Assembly: GCA_963735065.1 (NCBI GenBank)
Contig: CAVTJL010000004.1
Span: 744,001 to 808,000 of the forward strand
DNA from: CAVTJL01 sp963735065
GTDB lineage: Bacteria > Pseudomonadota > Alphaproteobacteria > Geminicoccales > Geminicoccaceae
Direction of reading: 5' to 3'
DNA length: 64,000 nt
The translations under genes were made by a program, and so were the position numbers. A model generated the notes under the pieces. That model worked only from the letters and a program-made list of their open reading frames with translations. It was not told where the DNA came from and made no database searches. Shown piece after piece: positions 11,476 to 24,585 of the stretch; the stretch's first letter is position 1; each line of letters starts with the position of its first letter.

Positions 11476-12396
11476 ATGGTCGGGCAAGCAAGCGAGATCA
11501 CGGGCGCGGTCGCCGACCGTCAGCTCTCCTGGGTCTACCGTCTGCCGCGGCGGCTCCGCGACTACGGGCTGCTGGCGCGCTGGGATAGGCCGATCGGCAC
11601 CTGGCTCCTGCTGTTGCCCTGCTGGTGGGGCCTGGCGCTGGCGCCGGGGCTGCCGGATCTCTGGTTGGGGCTGCTCTTCGCGGTCGGTGCCTTCGCGATG
11701 CGCGGTGCCGGCTGCACCGTGAACGATCTCGTCGACCGCAAGTTCGACGCCAAGGTCGCCCGAACCCGCAACCGGCCGATGGCGGCGGGCCGCGTAGGCG
11801 TCATCGAGGCGCTGCTCTTCATCGGCGCGCAGTGCCTCGTGGGCCTGCTCGTCCTTCTCGGGCTGCCGGCCAAGGCCGTGCTGGTGGCACTGCTCAGCAT
11901 CCCGCTCATCGCCATCTATCCCTTCATGAAGCGGGTCACCTGGTGGCCGCAGGCCTTCCTCGGGATCACCTTCAACTGGGGCGCCCTCGTGGGCTATGCC
12001 GCCGCGACCGGCGGGCTGAGCTGGCAGGCGATTCTCCTCTATGCCGCAGGCTTCTTCTGGACGCTCGGCTACGACACGATCTACGCCCATCAGGACAAGG
12101 CGGACGACATGTTGGTGGGGGTCAAGTCGACGGCGCTCCGTCTCGGTGCCGCGACGCCCTCCTGGCTCTGGGGCTTTTATGGGGTGATGCTGGCGCTGCT
12201 GATCGCCGCAGCCGCCCTGGCCGCGAAGGGCTGGGGCTTTTATCTGTTGCTGCCGCTCGTCGTCTGGAGCCTCGTGCGGCAGATCCGCGGGCTCGACCTG
12301 GATGATCCCGACAACTGCCTCGCGCGCTTCCGCATGAACAGGCTCACGGGGCTTCTCGTGGTGCTGGCGCTGGCGGCCGGCTCCTTGCCGATCTGA
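11476..12396 (+). CDS. ubiA: 4-hydroxybenzoate polyprenyltransferase UbiA
   Basis: A 306-residue polytopic membrane prenyltransferase that joins the polyprenyl tail to 4-hydroxybenzoate in ubiquinone synthesis. The two Asp-rich Mg/diphosphate motifs are NDLVDRKFDAKVARTRNRP at about 83-101 and DTIYAHQDKADD further on. Eight or nine hydrophobic segments alternate with short loops. I chose the ATG at 11476 because upstream residues are Arg-rich non-homologous sequence overlapping rsmE. It is 17 bases upstream of the ycjX gene. Confidence 0.93.
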   Translation: MVGQASEITGAVADRQLSWVYRLPRRLRDYGLLARWDRPIGTWLLLLPCWWGLALAPGLPDLWLGLLFAVGAFAMRGAGCTVNDLVDRKFDAKVARTRNRPMAAGRVGVIEALLFIGAQCLVGLLVLLGLPAKAVLVALLSIPLIAIYPFMKRVTWWPQAFLGITFNWGALVGYAAATGGLSWQAILLYAAGFFWTLGYDTIYAHQDKADDMLVGVKSTALRLGAATPSWLWGFYGVMLALLIAAAALAAKGWGFYLLLPLVVWSLVRQIRGLDLDDPDNCLARFRMNRLTGLLVVLALAAGSLPI

Positions 12397-12413
12397 GCCG
12401 GCGAACAGAAAAC

Positions 12414-13808
12414 ATGGCATCGTTCGATCTCGGGCTCGGGAACGCTCTGGGCGGTCTCTGGAGCGACCTTGGCCAGCTCACCGACCGTGCCCTCGACCGG
12501 CATGTGCGGCTCGCCGTGACCGGGCTCAGGCGCAGCGGCAAGACGGTCTTCGTCACGACGCTGATCCACCATCTGCTGGACGGCGGCTCGCTGCCCTTTC
12601 TCGCCGCCGAGCACGAGGGCCGCTATCTGGGTGCCAGGCTGCTGCCGAAAGGCCGGGAGCCGGCCTTCCCGTTCGAGCGCTTCCTGGGCGACCTCACCGC
12701 GGCCCAGCCGCAATGGCCCAAAGCAACCGACCGGCTCTCGACGCTACGGCTCGAGATCCGCTTCCGTACCACCAATGCGCTCCTCAAGCCCGTGCAGCCG
12801 CTCCAGCACCTGACGGTCGAGATCATCGACTATCCGGGCGAGTGGCTGCTCGACCTGCCGCTGCTCGAGGAGAGCTACGAGACCTTCTCGGCGCAGGCGC
12901 TGGGGATGGCCCAGGCGTCGCCGCGCGCGGCGCTCGCAGGCGAATGGCTCACCATGCTCGGGGACATCGACCCGATGGGGCCGGTCGATGCGGAGGTCGT
13001 CGACCGCTTGTCCGATGCCTATACGCGCTACCTCGTGCGCTGCCAGCGGGACCTCGGCCTTTCCGTCGTGCAGCCGGGGCGCTTCACCAACCCGGGCGAG
13101 CATGCGGGCTCGGAGCTGCTGCGCTTTTGTCCCTTGCCGCCCGGCCGCCTCGCGCGCGGCACCTTGCGTGCCCATATGGCAGAGCGCTTCGAGCGCTATC
13201 GCGAGGAGATCGTGCGGGCCTTCTACGAGGAGCATTTCTCGACCTTCGACCGGCAGATCGTGCTGGTCGATCTGCTCTCGAGCCTCAACCAGGGGCCGGA
13301 GCACTTCGCCGATACGCAACGCGCGCTCGACATGATTCTGGGGAGCTTCCGCTATGGCCGCTCGAGCTGGCTGGGAAGGCTGCTGTCGCCCCGCATCGAC
13401 CGGCTGCTGTTCGTGGCGAGCAAGGCCGACCACGTGGCGCCGAGCCAGCATGCCGCGCTCAAGCAGCTTCTCGAGCTGATGATCCGCCCGGCCGCCCGCA
13501 GCGCCAGGCTCGAGGGCGTCCAGCCGGAGGTCCTGGCGATCGCCTCGCTGCGCTGCACCGACGTGGTCCGCACCGAGCACCACGGCCAGATGCTTTCCTG
13601 CCTGAGAGGAAAGCTGAAGGAGGATGGGCGCGAGACGGTGCTCTTTCCCGGCGAGATTCCACCGGATCTGCCCGAGCCCCTGGACTGGCTCGATGGACGC
13701 TTTCGCTTTCGCGAGTTCGCGCCGCGCCGCCTGCGCGCCGGCGAGCCCTCGCAGCACATCCGGCTCGATCAGGCGATCGAGTTCCTGATCGGCGACAAGC
13801 TCCGATGA
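12414..13808 (+). CDS. ycjX: YcjX family P-loop ATPase/GTPase (DUF463)
   Basis: A 464-residue predicted nucleotide-binding protein. The Walker A motif GLRRSGKT is at 37-44, VEIIDYPGEWLLDLPLL is a Walker-B/switch-like segment, and LFVASKADHVAP resembles the TKAD guanine-specificity motif. YcjX proteins are widespread in Proteobacteria, usually beside a DUF697 membrane protein, and are linked to stress responses; the biochemical role is poorly defined. The next gene starts with an ATGA overlap, so the pair is translationally coupled as in E. coli ycjX-ycjF. Confidence 0.88.
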   Translation: MASFDLGLGNALGGLWSDLGQLTDRALDRHVRLAVTGLRRSGKTVFVTTLIHHLLDGGSLPFLAAEHEGRYLGARLLPKGREPAFPFERFLGDLTAAQPQWPKATDRLSTLRLEIRFRTTNALLKPVQPLQHLTVEIIDYPGEWLLDLPLLEESYETFSAQALGMAQASPRAALAGEWLTMLGDIDPMGPVDAEVVDRLSDAYTRYLVRCQRDLGLSVVQPGRFTNPGEHAGSELLRFCPLPPGRLARGTLRAHMAERFERYREEIVRAFYEEHFSTFDRQIVLVDLLSSLNQGPEHFADTQRALDMILGSFRYGRSSWLGRLLSPRIDRLLFVASKADHVAPSQHAALKQLLELMIRPAARSARLEGVQPEVLAIASLRCTDVVRTEHHGQMLSCLRGKLKEDGRETVLFPGEIPPDLPEPLDWLDGRFRFREFAPRRLRAGEPSQHIRLDQAIEFLIGDKLR

Positions 13809-14830
13809 GCGCCCGCGGGCCCTCGACCCGGCCCTTCGAGCTCGATCCGACCAGCATTAGGCTGGCCGAGGAGCCTGCGGCCGTGGCCCGTGCGGCCGAA
13901 GAGGAAGAGGTGATGGCGGAGCTGCCGCCCGAGCGGCCGCGGCCGCTGCGGCGGTGGATCCTGCGGCTGGGCGCCCTGTCGCTCGTGGGCGTGCTGGTGC
14001 TGCAGGCCAGCCGCTATCTCGGCGACCTCATCTCGACCGACCCGGCCTATGGATGGCCGCTCACCATCCTGACCGTGATGGTCGCGATCTCGGCCTTGAC
14101 GCTCTTCGGCCGCGAGCTCTTCGACCTGCACCGGCTGCAACGGCGAGCGACCCTGAGGTCGGCCGCCGAGCGGCTCATGCTCTCCGAGCTGCACGGTGAG
14201 GCCGAGCCACTCATCGCGGCGGTGCGCCTGGAGCTGCGACCGGCGCGCGGCCTCAGGGAAGGCCTGCAAGCCTACGACCGGCACCTCAGCGACGCGCTGG
14301 ACGATGGCGAGCGGCTGCGCCTTTTCGAGCGCAACGTGCTGGCGCCGGTCGACCGCCGCGCCTACGGGCTCGTGGTGGAGAGCGCCCGCGACATCGGCCT
14401 CCTGACGGCGCTGAGCCCTCTCGGGCTGCTCGACGGCGTGCTGGTGCTGTGGCGGACGACACTGATGCTGCGCGCGGTGGCGCGGCTCTATGGCGTGGCG
14501 CCGGGAACCTCGGCGACCCTCAGCCTGCTGCGCCGATGCCTCAGGAACGCGGCCCTGGCCGGCCTCGCCGACGTCGTGACGCACGCCGCGCTCGAGCATG
14601 CCGGCGCCTCGCTCGCGGCCATGCTGTCGGCCCGGGCGGGCCAGGGCGCCGGCAACGCGCTCCTGTCCGCGCGCCTCGGCATCCAGGCGATCAAGCTCAC
14701 GCGGCCCCTGCCCTTCGTGGCCGAGGAGGAGCCCCGTCTGCGGCACATCCGGCGCGCGCTGTTCGAGGGTGACGGCAAGGACATGCGGCTCCGGATGGGC
14801 CCCATCGATGACGGCCGACCCGGGCCTTAG
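13805..14830 (+). CDS. YcjF-like DUF697 inner-membrane protein (TIGR01620 type)
   Basis: A 341-residue protein. A charged N-terminus is followed by two transmembrane segments (LGALSLVGVLVLQASRYL and WPLTILTVMVAISALTLFG) and a soluble C-terminal domain with a third hydrophobic region (LLTALSPLGLLDGVLVLW). This matches the YcjF/DUF697 layout. The same frame is open from 12713, but that part is antisense-free shadow of ycjX. The ATG at 13805 overlaps the ycjX stop (ATGA). It probably anchors YcjX at the membrane, which is an inference from conserved pairing. Confidence 0.85.
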   Translation: MSARGPSTRPFELDPTSIRLAEEPAAVARAAEEEEVMAELPPERPRPLRRWILRLGALSLVGVLVLQASRYLGDLISTDPAYGWPLTILTVMVAISALTLFGRELFDLHRLQRRATLRSAAERLMLSELHGEAEPLIAAVRLELRPARGLREGLQAYDRHLSDALDDGERLRLFERNVLAPVDRRAYGLVVESARDIGLLTALSPLGLLDGVLVLWRTTLMLRAVARLYGVAPGTSATLSLLRRCLRNAALAGLADVVTHAALEHAGASLAAMLSARAGQGAGNALLSARLGIQAIKLTRPLPFVAEEEPRLRHIRRALFEGDGKDMRLRMGPIDDGRPGP

Positions 14831-15287
14831 GCTTCGGGCCTCGGGCGCCCGGGACGACGAGGCCTGCGGCGAGCTGGTCGGAAGGACGGCGGGCTCGGCG
14901 CCCTACGCCTCCCGGATCGCATTCGCGCAAGGCTACATCTCTGACCGCTCGCCTCTGCCGATCCCGGTAGGCTATCGGCGGATCGTGGCCGAGACCGACA
15001 AGGGACGGATCGTCGGGCTGGCCCAGTTCTCCATCGAGGAGCGCTATCTCAAGTATCTCTTCGTGCTGCCCGAGATGCAGGGTCGGGGCGTCGGCAGCCT
15101 CCTGCTGAGCGCGGTCGAGGCCGATCTCGGCCTGCCCGTCCGGCTCTCGGCCCTCTCGGTCAACGACGCCGGGCTCCGCTTTTATCTGCGGCAGGGCTAC
15201 ACGATCGTCGGCGGCTCGCTCGAGGAGGACTGGCAGGGCGGCTCGGTGGTGTGGCTCGAGCTGGAGAAGCGCGCGCCCGCCCCTTGA
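14808..15287 (+). CDS. GNAT family N-acetyltransferase
   Basis: A 159-residue acetyl-CoA-dependent acetyltransferase. The central motif LPEMQGRGVGSLLLSAVE is the acetyl-CoA pyrophosphate-binding loop (Q/R-x-x-G-x-G/A), and the C-terminal RFYLRQGYTIVGG is the usual final strand-helix. The start is the ATG at 14808, which overlaps the DUF697 gene by 23 bases. The substrate is unknown. It is convergent with gltB, whose stop lies 33 bases away. Confidence 0.83.
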   Translation: MTADPGLRLRASGARDDEACGELVGRTAGSAPYASRIAFAQGYISDRSPLPIPVGYRRIVAETDKGRIVGLAQFSIEERYLKYLFVLPEMQGRGVGSLLLSAVEADLGLPVRLSALSVNDAGLRFYLRQGYTIVGGSLEEDWQGGSVVWLELEKRAPAP

Positions 15288-15320
15288 GGCTTGCGCGCAC
15301 CTCTCCCCTCGATCGAAGGA

Positions 15321-19847
<4,527 letters not shown>

Positions 19848-19858
19848 GGCAAAGCTCC

Positions 19859-21316
19859 TCAGGAGGCGAGCGCAAGCGCGGGCTCGCTAGCCGCGGCGCG
19901 CGCCTCGAGATGGCGATGGATGCCTTCGGCGGCGTCGCGGCCGTCGCGCACGCCCCAGACCACGAGGGAGGCACCGCGCACGATGTCGCCGCCGGCGAAC
20001 ACGCCCTCGAGACCGGTCATCATGGTGCGCCAGTCGATCGCGATGGTGCCCCAGCGGCTGACCTTCAGCTCCTTCTGACCGAAGAGGGTCTGGACGTCCT
20101 CGGGATCGAAGCCCAGCGCCTTGATGACGAGGTCGGCCTCGAGACTGAAGCTCGAGCCCGGCACGGCCTCCGGCACCTGCCGGCCCGTGGCGTCGGCGGC
20201 GCCGAGGCGCATCCTGAGAGCGCGAACGCTCTCGACCTTGGCGTCGCCGAGGAAGGCCTCGGGCACGGAGAGCCAAACGAACTCGACCCCCTCCTCCTCA
20301 GCATGGCGGACCTCACGCATCGAGCCCGGCATGTTGGCCCGGTCGCGGCGGTAGAGGCACTTGACGCTCTTGGCGCCCTGGCGGACCGCCGTGCGCACGC
20401 AGTCCATGGCGGTGTCGCCGCCGCCCACCACGACGACGTGCTTGCCACGTGCATCGAGCATGCCGCTGTCGAACTCCGGCACATCGTCGCCGAAGCCCTT
20501 GCGGTTGCTGGCCGTGAGATAGGCGAGCGCCGGCACGACGCCATCAAGCCCCACGCCCGGCACCTGGATCTCACGCGCCTTGTAGACGCCGGTCGCGACG
20601 AAGATCGCGTCGTGCCGGCTCCTCAGCGTCTCGAAGGAGGTGCCCTCGGGCCCGATCGCACAGCCCACATGGAAGTGGACCCCGCTATCGCGCAGCAGGG
20701 CGGTGCGCCGCTCGACGATCTCCTTCTCGAGCTTGAAACCGGGAATGCCGTAGATCAGAAGCCCGCCGGCCCGGTCGTAGCGGTCATAGATCGCCACCTC
20801 GTAGCCCTTGCGGCGCAGCTGCTCGGCGCAGGCCAGCCCGGCGGGGCCAGCGCCTATCACGCCCACCGACCGGCCGAGCTCGCGGCGCGGCTTGGCCGGC
20901 TTCACCCAGCCCATGTCGAAGGCCGTATCGGTGATGTACTTCTCGACGGCGCCGATGGTCACCGTGCCGTGGCCTGCCTGCTCGATGACGCAGTTGCCCT
21001 CGCACAACCGGTCCTGCGGGCAGATCCGGCCACAGATCTCGGGCATATTGTTGGTCGCCGAGGACAGCTCGTAGGCCTCCTCGAGGCGCCCCTCGGCAGT
21101 GAGCTTCAGCCAGTCGGGGATGTTGTTCTGGAGCGGGCAGTGGACCTGGCAAAAGGGAATGCCGCACTGCTCGCAGCGCGAGGCTTGCTCGGCTGCGCGA
21201 TCCGGTGCAAAGCGCCCATAGATCTCGTCGAAGTCCTCGGCACGCTCCGGCACCGGGCGCTTGTCGGGCATGCTCTGCTCGATGCTGACAAACTGCATCA
21301 TCTTGCCCGCCGCCAT
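19859..21316 (-). CDS. gltD: Glutamate synthase small subunit GltD
   Basis: A 485-residue flavoprotein that passes electrons from NADPH to GltB. The N-terminal cysteine-rich Fe-S region is CEQCGIPFCQVHC and CGRICPQDRLCEGNC. The FAD motif is GAGPAGLACAEQLRRKGY and the NADPH motif is VVGGGDTAMDCVRTAVRQGA. A second FAD contact is VFAGGDIVRGASL. The ATG follows GAGGAGG. The order gltD-gltB is common in Alphaproteobacteria. A sigma70-like promoter and two identical inverted repeats lie upstream. Confidence 0.97.
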   Translation of the reverse strand: MAAGKMMQFVSIEQSMPDKRPVPERAEDFDEIYGRFAPDRAAEQASRCEQCGIPFCQVHCPLQNNIPDWLKLTAEGRLEEAYELSSATNNMPEICGRICPQDRLCEGNCVIEQAGHGTVTIGAVEKYITDTAFDMGWVKPAKPRRELGRSVGVIGAGPAGLACAEQLRRKGYEVAIYDRYDRAGGLLIYGIPGFKLEKEIVERRTALLRDSGVHFHVGCAIGPEGTSFETLRSRHDAIFVATGVYKAREIQVPGVGLDGVVPALAYLTASNRKGFGDDVPEFDSGMLDARGKHVVVVGGGDTAMDCVRTAVRQGAKSVKCLYRRDRANMPGSMREVRHAEEEGVEFVWLSVPEAFLGDAKVESVRALRMRLGAADATGRQVPEAVPGSSFSLEADLVIKALGFDPEDVQTLFGQKELKVSRWGTIAIDWRTMMTGLEGVFAGGDIVRGASLVVWGVRDGRDAAEGIHRHLEARAAASEPALALAS

Positions 21317-21387
21317 GGCGCTTCCTCCTCGTGTCTGCCGGTTATCGGCCGTGCGGCACCCCTGCCGACGCGAGGCCGCCTGCGGCT

Positions 21388-21417
21388 CTTATATCGAGCG
21401 CCGGGAACTTTGGTAAA
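21388..21417 (-). promoter_or_regulatory. Predicted sigma70-type promoter of gltDB
   Basis: On the minus strand, TTTACC (-35, at 21412-21417) and TATAAG (-10, at 21388-21393) are separated by 18 bases. Matches to the consensus are 4/6 and 5/6. The predicted start of transcription gives a 5' UTR of about 65 bases before gltD. I see no -24/-12 sigma54 pattern here even though rpoN is nearby on the chromosome. Confidence 0.6.
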
Positions 21418-21434
21418 CGGGCAACAGAATGTTA

Positions 21435-21451
21435 CGTCCCGTAGCGGGACG
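21435..21451. repeat. Inverted repeat CGTCCCG-N3-CGGGACG, copy 1 (candidate operator upstream of the gltDB promoter)
   Basis: Perfect 7-bp arms around a TAG spacer. It sits 18 bases upstream of the gltDB -35 box, centred near -62 relative to the predicted start, which is where activators such as LysR-type proteins often bind. A run of six T follows on the plus strand, but no plus-strand gene ends here, so a terminator role is less likely. Confidence 0.55.
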
Positions 21452-21517
21452 AGTTTTTTCGATGAAGCCTAGACTCTCCGCCTAACGCCCACTCAGAAGG
21501 AATGGAAAAGGCAATTT

Positions 21518-21534
21518 CGTCCCGGCGCGGGACG
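21518..21534. repeat. Inverted repeat CGTCCCG-N3-CGGGACG, copy 2
   Basis: The arms are identical to copy 1, with a GCG spacer. Its centre is 83 bases from that of copy 1, close to eight helical turns. It begins 5 bases past the stop codon of the NDUFA9-like gene, so it could also act as that gene's 3' hairpin, although no T-tract follows on the minus strand. Confidence 0.5.
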
Positions 21535-21539
21535 ATCTC

Positions 21540-22484
21540 TTACACCACGGGAATCCGCAGCCGCTCCCGGGCGAAGGGCGTCAGGTAACGCGGCACGATG
21601 ACCTCAAGCGGCGTGGCCTCGACGCCAAGATCGGCGAGGCCGGCCGCCCCTGCCGCCACCACATTGTCATGCTTCAGAAGCTCCACCTGATCGCGGGTTA
21701 GAGGCGGCTCAGGCAGAAGCTCGGCCAGACGTGCCTGCGTGGCCGCAACGCCAAAGGGCACGCTGATGAGCAGGCGGCGGCGCCCCAGCACGTGCAAGAG
21801 ATAGCTCATGAGATCGCGAAATGTGTAGACGCGCGGACCACCCAGCTCGAAGGTCCCGCCGTCCAACCCGGACCGCTCAAGACCGACGACGATAGCATCG
21901 CTCACGTCGCCCACATAGACCGGCTGGAAGCGAGTGTGGCCCCCGCCAATCAAGGGCAGGATCGGGCTCACCCGTGCCATCGCGGCGAACCGGTTGAAGA
22001 AGGCATCCTCAGGCCCGAAGACGACGCTGGGGCGCAGGATGACGGCGTCCGGGCGGGCCTCTCGCACCGCCTTCTCGCCGCCCGCCTTGGTCCGAGCGTA
22101 AGCGCTGGTGGAGTCCCCATCTGCGCCAATGGCCGAGATGTGCACCATCCGGCGGACGCCTGCCGCCGTTGCGGCACCGGCGATCCTCCCTGGCAAGCGC
22201 CCCTGCAGCCGCTCGAAATCGCCCGCGCGGCGTTCGTGCAGAACGCCCACGAGGTTGACTACATGATCTGCCCCTTCGACCGCGCGGGCGATCGACGCAT
22301 CGTCCTCGATCGCGATCGGCATAGGCACGATCTGCCCCACATCGCCCATCGGGCTCAGGAAGAAGGCGCTGCTGGGGCGACGCGTGGCAACACGGATCGT
22401 AGCCCCCCGCTCCGCCAGTCGCCGGATCAAATGGCGGCCGATGAAGCCCGTCCCGCCGAATACCGTGACGACTTCCCCTCGCAT
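21540..22484 (-). CDS. Complex I NDUFA9-subunit-like NAD(P)-binding protein
   Basis: A 314-residue atypical short-chain dehydrogenase. The N-terminal dinucleotide motif is VFGGTGFIGRHLIRRL at about 8-23. HVVNLVGVLHE and VHISAIGADGDSTSAYARTKAGGE fit the NDUFA9-like family, where the canonical Tyr-x3-Lys is modified to Y-A-R-T-K. In mitochondria the homologue is an accessory subunit of complex I that binds NADPH; bacterial versions are often free-standing and uncharacterised. It is divergent from the tRNA-Leu gene and upstream of gltDB on the same strand. Confidence 0.85.
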   Translation of the reverse strand: MRGEVVTVFGGTGFIGRHLIRRLAERGATIRVATRRPSSAFFLSPMGDVGQIVPMPIAIEDDASIARAVEGADHVVNLVGVLHERRAGDFERLQGRLPGRIAGAATAAGVRRMVHISAIGADGDSTSAYARTKAGGEKAVREARPDAVILRPSVVFGPEDAFFNRFAAMARVSPILPLIGGGHTRFQPVYVGDVSDAIVVGLERSGLDGGTFELGGPRVYTFRDLMSYLLHVLGRRRLLISVPFGVAATQARLAELLPEPPLTRDQVELLKHDNVVAAGAAGLADLGVEATPLEVIVPRYLTPFARERLRIPVV

Positions 22485-22594
22485 GGCGGCAGCGATCCTC
22501 CTCTTCCAACTCTTCCGTGCGGCCGGCCTATCTAAGCTGTCCCGTCAGGCTGGGGAACCGCCTATCGCTCGCCGCGAGGAACGAGGCCCGAGCC

Positions 22595-22623
22595 TTGACG
22601 GCCAAGATACGAGCGCCTAAAGG
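22595..22623 (+). promoter_or_regulatory. Possible promoter of tRNA-Leu
   Basis: TTGACG (22595-22600, 5/6 match to the -35 consensus) is followed after 17 bases by TAAAGG (22618-22623, a weak -10). This would place the transcription start about 7 bases before the mature tRNA 5' end. The weak -10 makes this tentative. Confidence 0.4.
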
Positions 22624-22636
22624 ACGGCGGCCCCCA

Positions 22637-22723
22637 GCCCAGGTGGCGGAATTGGTAGACGCACTAGCTTCAGGTGCTAGCGGTCGCAAGGCCGTGGAGG
22701 TTCGAGTCCTCTCCTGGGCACCA
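22637..22723 (+). tRNA. tRNA-Leu, anticodon CAG
   Basis: An 87-base class II tRNA with the CCA end encoded. The acceptor stem pairs GCCCAGG (22637-22643) with CCTGGGC (22713-22719), followed by A and CCA. The D region contains GGAATTGGTAGAC. The anticodon stem CTAGC/GCTAG encloses TTCAGGT, giving anticodon CAG. There is a long variable arm (GGTCGCAAGGCC) and a T-loop TTCGAGT. The sequence closely resembles the E. coli tRNA-Leu(CAG) layout. Confidence 0.96.
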
Positions 22724-22798
22724 CGCCTCTCCTTCAACGATTAACGCGGCCTTAGGCTTGGCCGTCCAGCATGGCGGGGCCAATGGGCGGAGTAAGCA

Positions 22799-23410
22799 AT
22801 GGGCTACAGCCTTCATCAGGGCGACCTGCCGGCCGAGATCGAGCTCGGCCCGGAGATTGCCGTCGACACGGAGACGATGGGGCTCGACCTCCATCGCGAT
22901 CGGCTATGCCTCGTGCAGCTCTCCGCCGGTGATGGCCAGGCGCATCTCGTGCGACTGGCGCCTGGAAGGCTCGACGCGCCGAATCTGCGACGTATCCTCG
23001 CCGACCCGCAGCGGCTCAAGATCTTTCACTTCGCCCGCTTCGATGTCGCCATGCTGCGGCGCGGCCTGGGCATTCGCTGCGCGCCCGTCTACTGCACCAA
23101 AATCGCATCGAAGCTCGTCCGGACCTATACCGACCGTCATGGCCTGAAGGATCTGTGTCGAGAGCTTCTCGGTGTCGACCTCATCAAGACCGAGCAGAGC
23201 TCCGACTGGGGCGCTGACGAGCTGAGCGACGCTCAACTTCGCTATGCCGCTTCCGACGTGCTCCACCTTCACGAGCTGCGGCGACGGCTGGACACCATGC
23301 TCGAGCGCGAGGGCCGGCAGGCTCTGGCACAGTCCTGCTTCGGGTTTCTTCCGACTCGGGCCGACCTCGACCTCACGGGATGGGCCGATCAGGACATCTT
23401 CGCCCATTGA
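22799..23410 (+). CDS. rnd: Ribonuclease D, short form (DEDDy 3'-5' exonuclease)
   Basis: A 203-residue exonuclease domain without the HRDC domains found in longer RNase D proteins. Catalytic acidic residues are visible as Asp23 and Glu25 (AVDTETMG), Asp in IFHFARFDVAML, and the final D-x3-Y in RYAASDVLHL. RNase D trims tRNA and other small RNA 3' ends. It lies 75 bases downstream of tRNA-Leu. In Alphaproteobacteria this short RNase D commonly starts the lptC-lptA-lptB-rpoN neighbourhood, as it does here apart from the missing lptC. Confidence 0.9.
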   Translation: MGYSLHQGDLPAEIELGPEIAVDTETMGLDLHRDRLCLVQLSAGDGQAHLVRLAPGRLDAPNLRRILADPQRLKIFHFARFDVAMLRRGLGIRCAPVYCTKIASKLVRTYTDRHGLKDLCRELLGVDLIKTEQSSDWGADELSDAQLRYAASDVLHLHELRRRLDTMLEREGRQALAQSCFGFLPTRADLDLTGWADQDIFAH

Positions 23411-23567
23411 GCGACAGCCCCACCAAACCGGCCGCCCTGCTCCGGCGCCATCGCGTCGCGTTGACGCTGGCGTCATGGCCACCCATACTTCGCGGTCAAG
23501 CCCGAAGCCATCGCCGCGACGACGTCCTCCTGGCTGTCGGTGCCCAGGGCCACCTCGTCGGGAAACC

Positions 23568-24575
23568 ATGATCGTGCGCCACACGACAGCAACAGCAGCC
23601 AGCCTGATCGGTTCTGCCGCCGGCGATCCCGCGGTGGTGGCCGGTCGGCGGGTGATCGAGGCCGAGGCCAGGGCGCTCGATGCCGTCGCAGCGAGCCTGG
23701 GCGGACCATTCGCCCGCGCGGTCGAGCTGACCGCCGGGGTCGCCGGCCGGCTGGTCGTCACCGGCATGGGCAAGAGCGGCCACGTCGCCCGCAAGATCGC
23801 GGCGACCTTCGCCTCGACCGGGACCCCTGCCCTCTTTGTCCATCCAGCCGAGGCAAGTCATGGCGACCTCGGCATGATCACGCGCGATGATGTGGTGCTT
23901 GCCCTGTCCAACTCGGGCGAGACGCCGGAACTCCGCGACATCACGCTCTTCACAAGGCGCTTTGCCATCCCGCTCATAGCGATGGTCGGTCGGGCCGGCA
24001 GCACCTTGGCCGAGGAGGCGGACGTGGCTCTCGTCCTCCCGCCTGTGGGCGAGGCCTGTCCCATGGGCTTGGCGCCCACGACCTCGACGACCTGCATGCT
24101 GGCCCTGGGCGACGCGCTTGCCGTGGCCCAGCTCGAGCGCAGGGGCTTCACCGCGCGCGACTATGCGGTCTTTCACCCGGGCGGCAAGCTCGGTAGCCAG
24201 CTCCTGCGGGTGGAGCAGATGATGCGGAAGGATGACCAGCTGCCACTGGTCTCGGCCGACTCCCGCATGAGCGAGGCGATGCTGGAGATGACCCGTAAGT
24301 GCCTTGGCTGCGTGGGCGTCATCAATCAGGAGGGGCTTCTGATCGGCATCGTGACCGACGGCGATCTGCGGCGGCATATGGGCGACGAGCTTCTGGTCCG
24401 GCGTGCCGAGGAGGTGATGACACGCGGCCCGCAGACGATCGAGTCGCGGGCGCTCGCGGTGGAAGCGCTGGCGCTCATGAACAAGCGCGCCATAACAGTG
24501 CTGTTCGTCACAGAGGCACAGCGACCCGTGGGTGCGATCCATCTCCATGACTGCCTCCGTGCCGGCATCGCGTGA
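23568..24575 (+). CDS. kdsD: Arabinose-5-phosphate isomerase KdsD/GutQ (SIS plus tandem CBS)
   Basis: A 335-residue enzyme that interconverts ribulose-5-phosphate and arabinose-5-phosphate, the first step of KDO synthesis for LPS. The SIS domain (about 45-190) holds VTGMGKSGHVARKIAATFAS, EASHGDLG and LALSNSGETPEL. Two CBS domains follow, with LIGIVTDGDLRRHM in the first and AITVLFV in the second. The frame opens further upstream, but the ATG at 23568 begins the family-like N-terminus and leaves a 157-base gap after RNase D in which I see no gene. It immediately precedes lptA, fitting a shared LPS role. Confidence 0.92.
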   Translation: MIVRHTTATAASLIGSAAGDPAVVAGRRVIEAEARALDAVAASLGGPFARAVELTAGVAGRLVVTGMGKSGHVARKIAATFASTGTPALFVHPAEASHGDLGMITRDDVVLALSNSGETPELRDITLFTRRFAIPLIAMVGRAGSTLAEEADVALVLPPVGEACPMGLAPTTSTTCMLALGDALAVAQLERRGFTARDYAVFHPGGKLGSQLLRVEQMMRKDDQLPLVSADSRMSEAMLEMTRKCLGCVGVINQEGLLIGIVTDGDLRRHMGDELLVRRAEEVMTRGPQTIESRALAVEALALMNKRAITVLFVTEAQRPVGAIHLHDCLRAGIA

Positions 24576-24585
24576 GCGGACACGG

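Noticed and set aside
12713..13804. The upstream part of the long frame that ends in the YcjF-like gene
   Set aside because: It lies inside ycjX in another frame, and its composition (Arg/Ala/Pro-rich) is that of a shadow. The true start is the ATGA overlap at 13805.
21317..21440. Sigma54 (-24/-12) promoter for gltDB
   Set aside because: No GG-N10-GC element with TGGCAC/TTGC flanks is visible; a sigma70-like pair explains the region better.
21435..21459. Intrinsic terminator on the plus strand (hairpin plus TTTTTT)
   Set aside because: No plus-strand gene ends upstream within this region; the identical second repeat without a T-run suggests a binding site or repeat element instead.
23411..23567. 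A remnant of lptC in the gap between RNase D and kdsD
   Set aside because: The gap is 157 bases, and none of the frames shows a transmembrane segment or OstA-like pattern.
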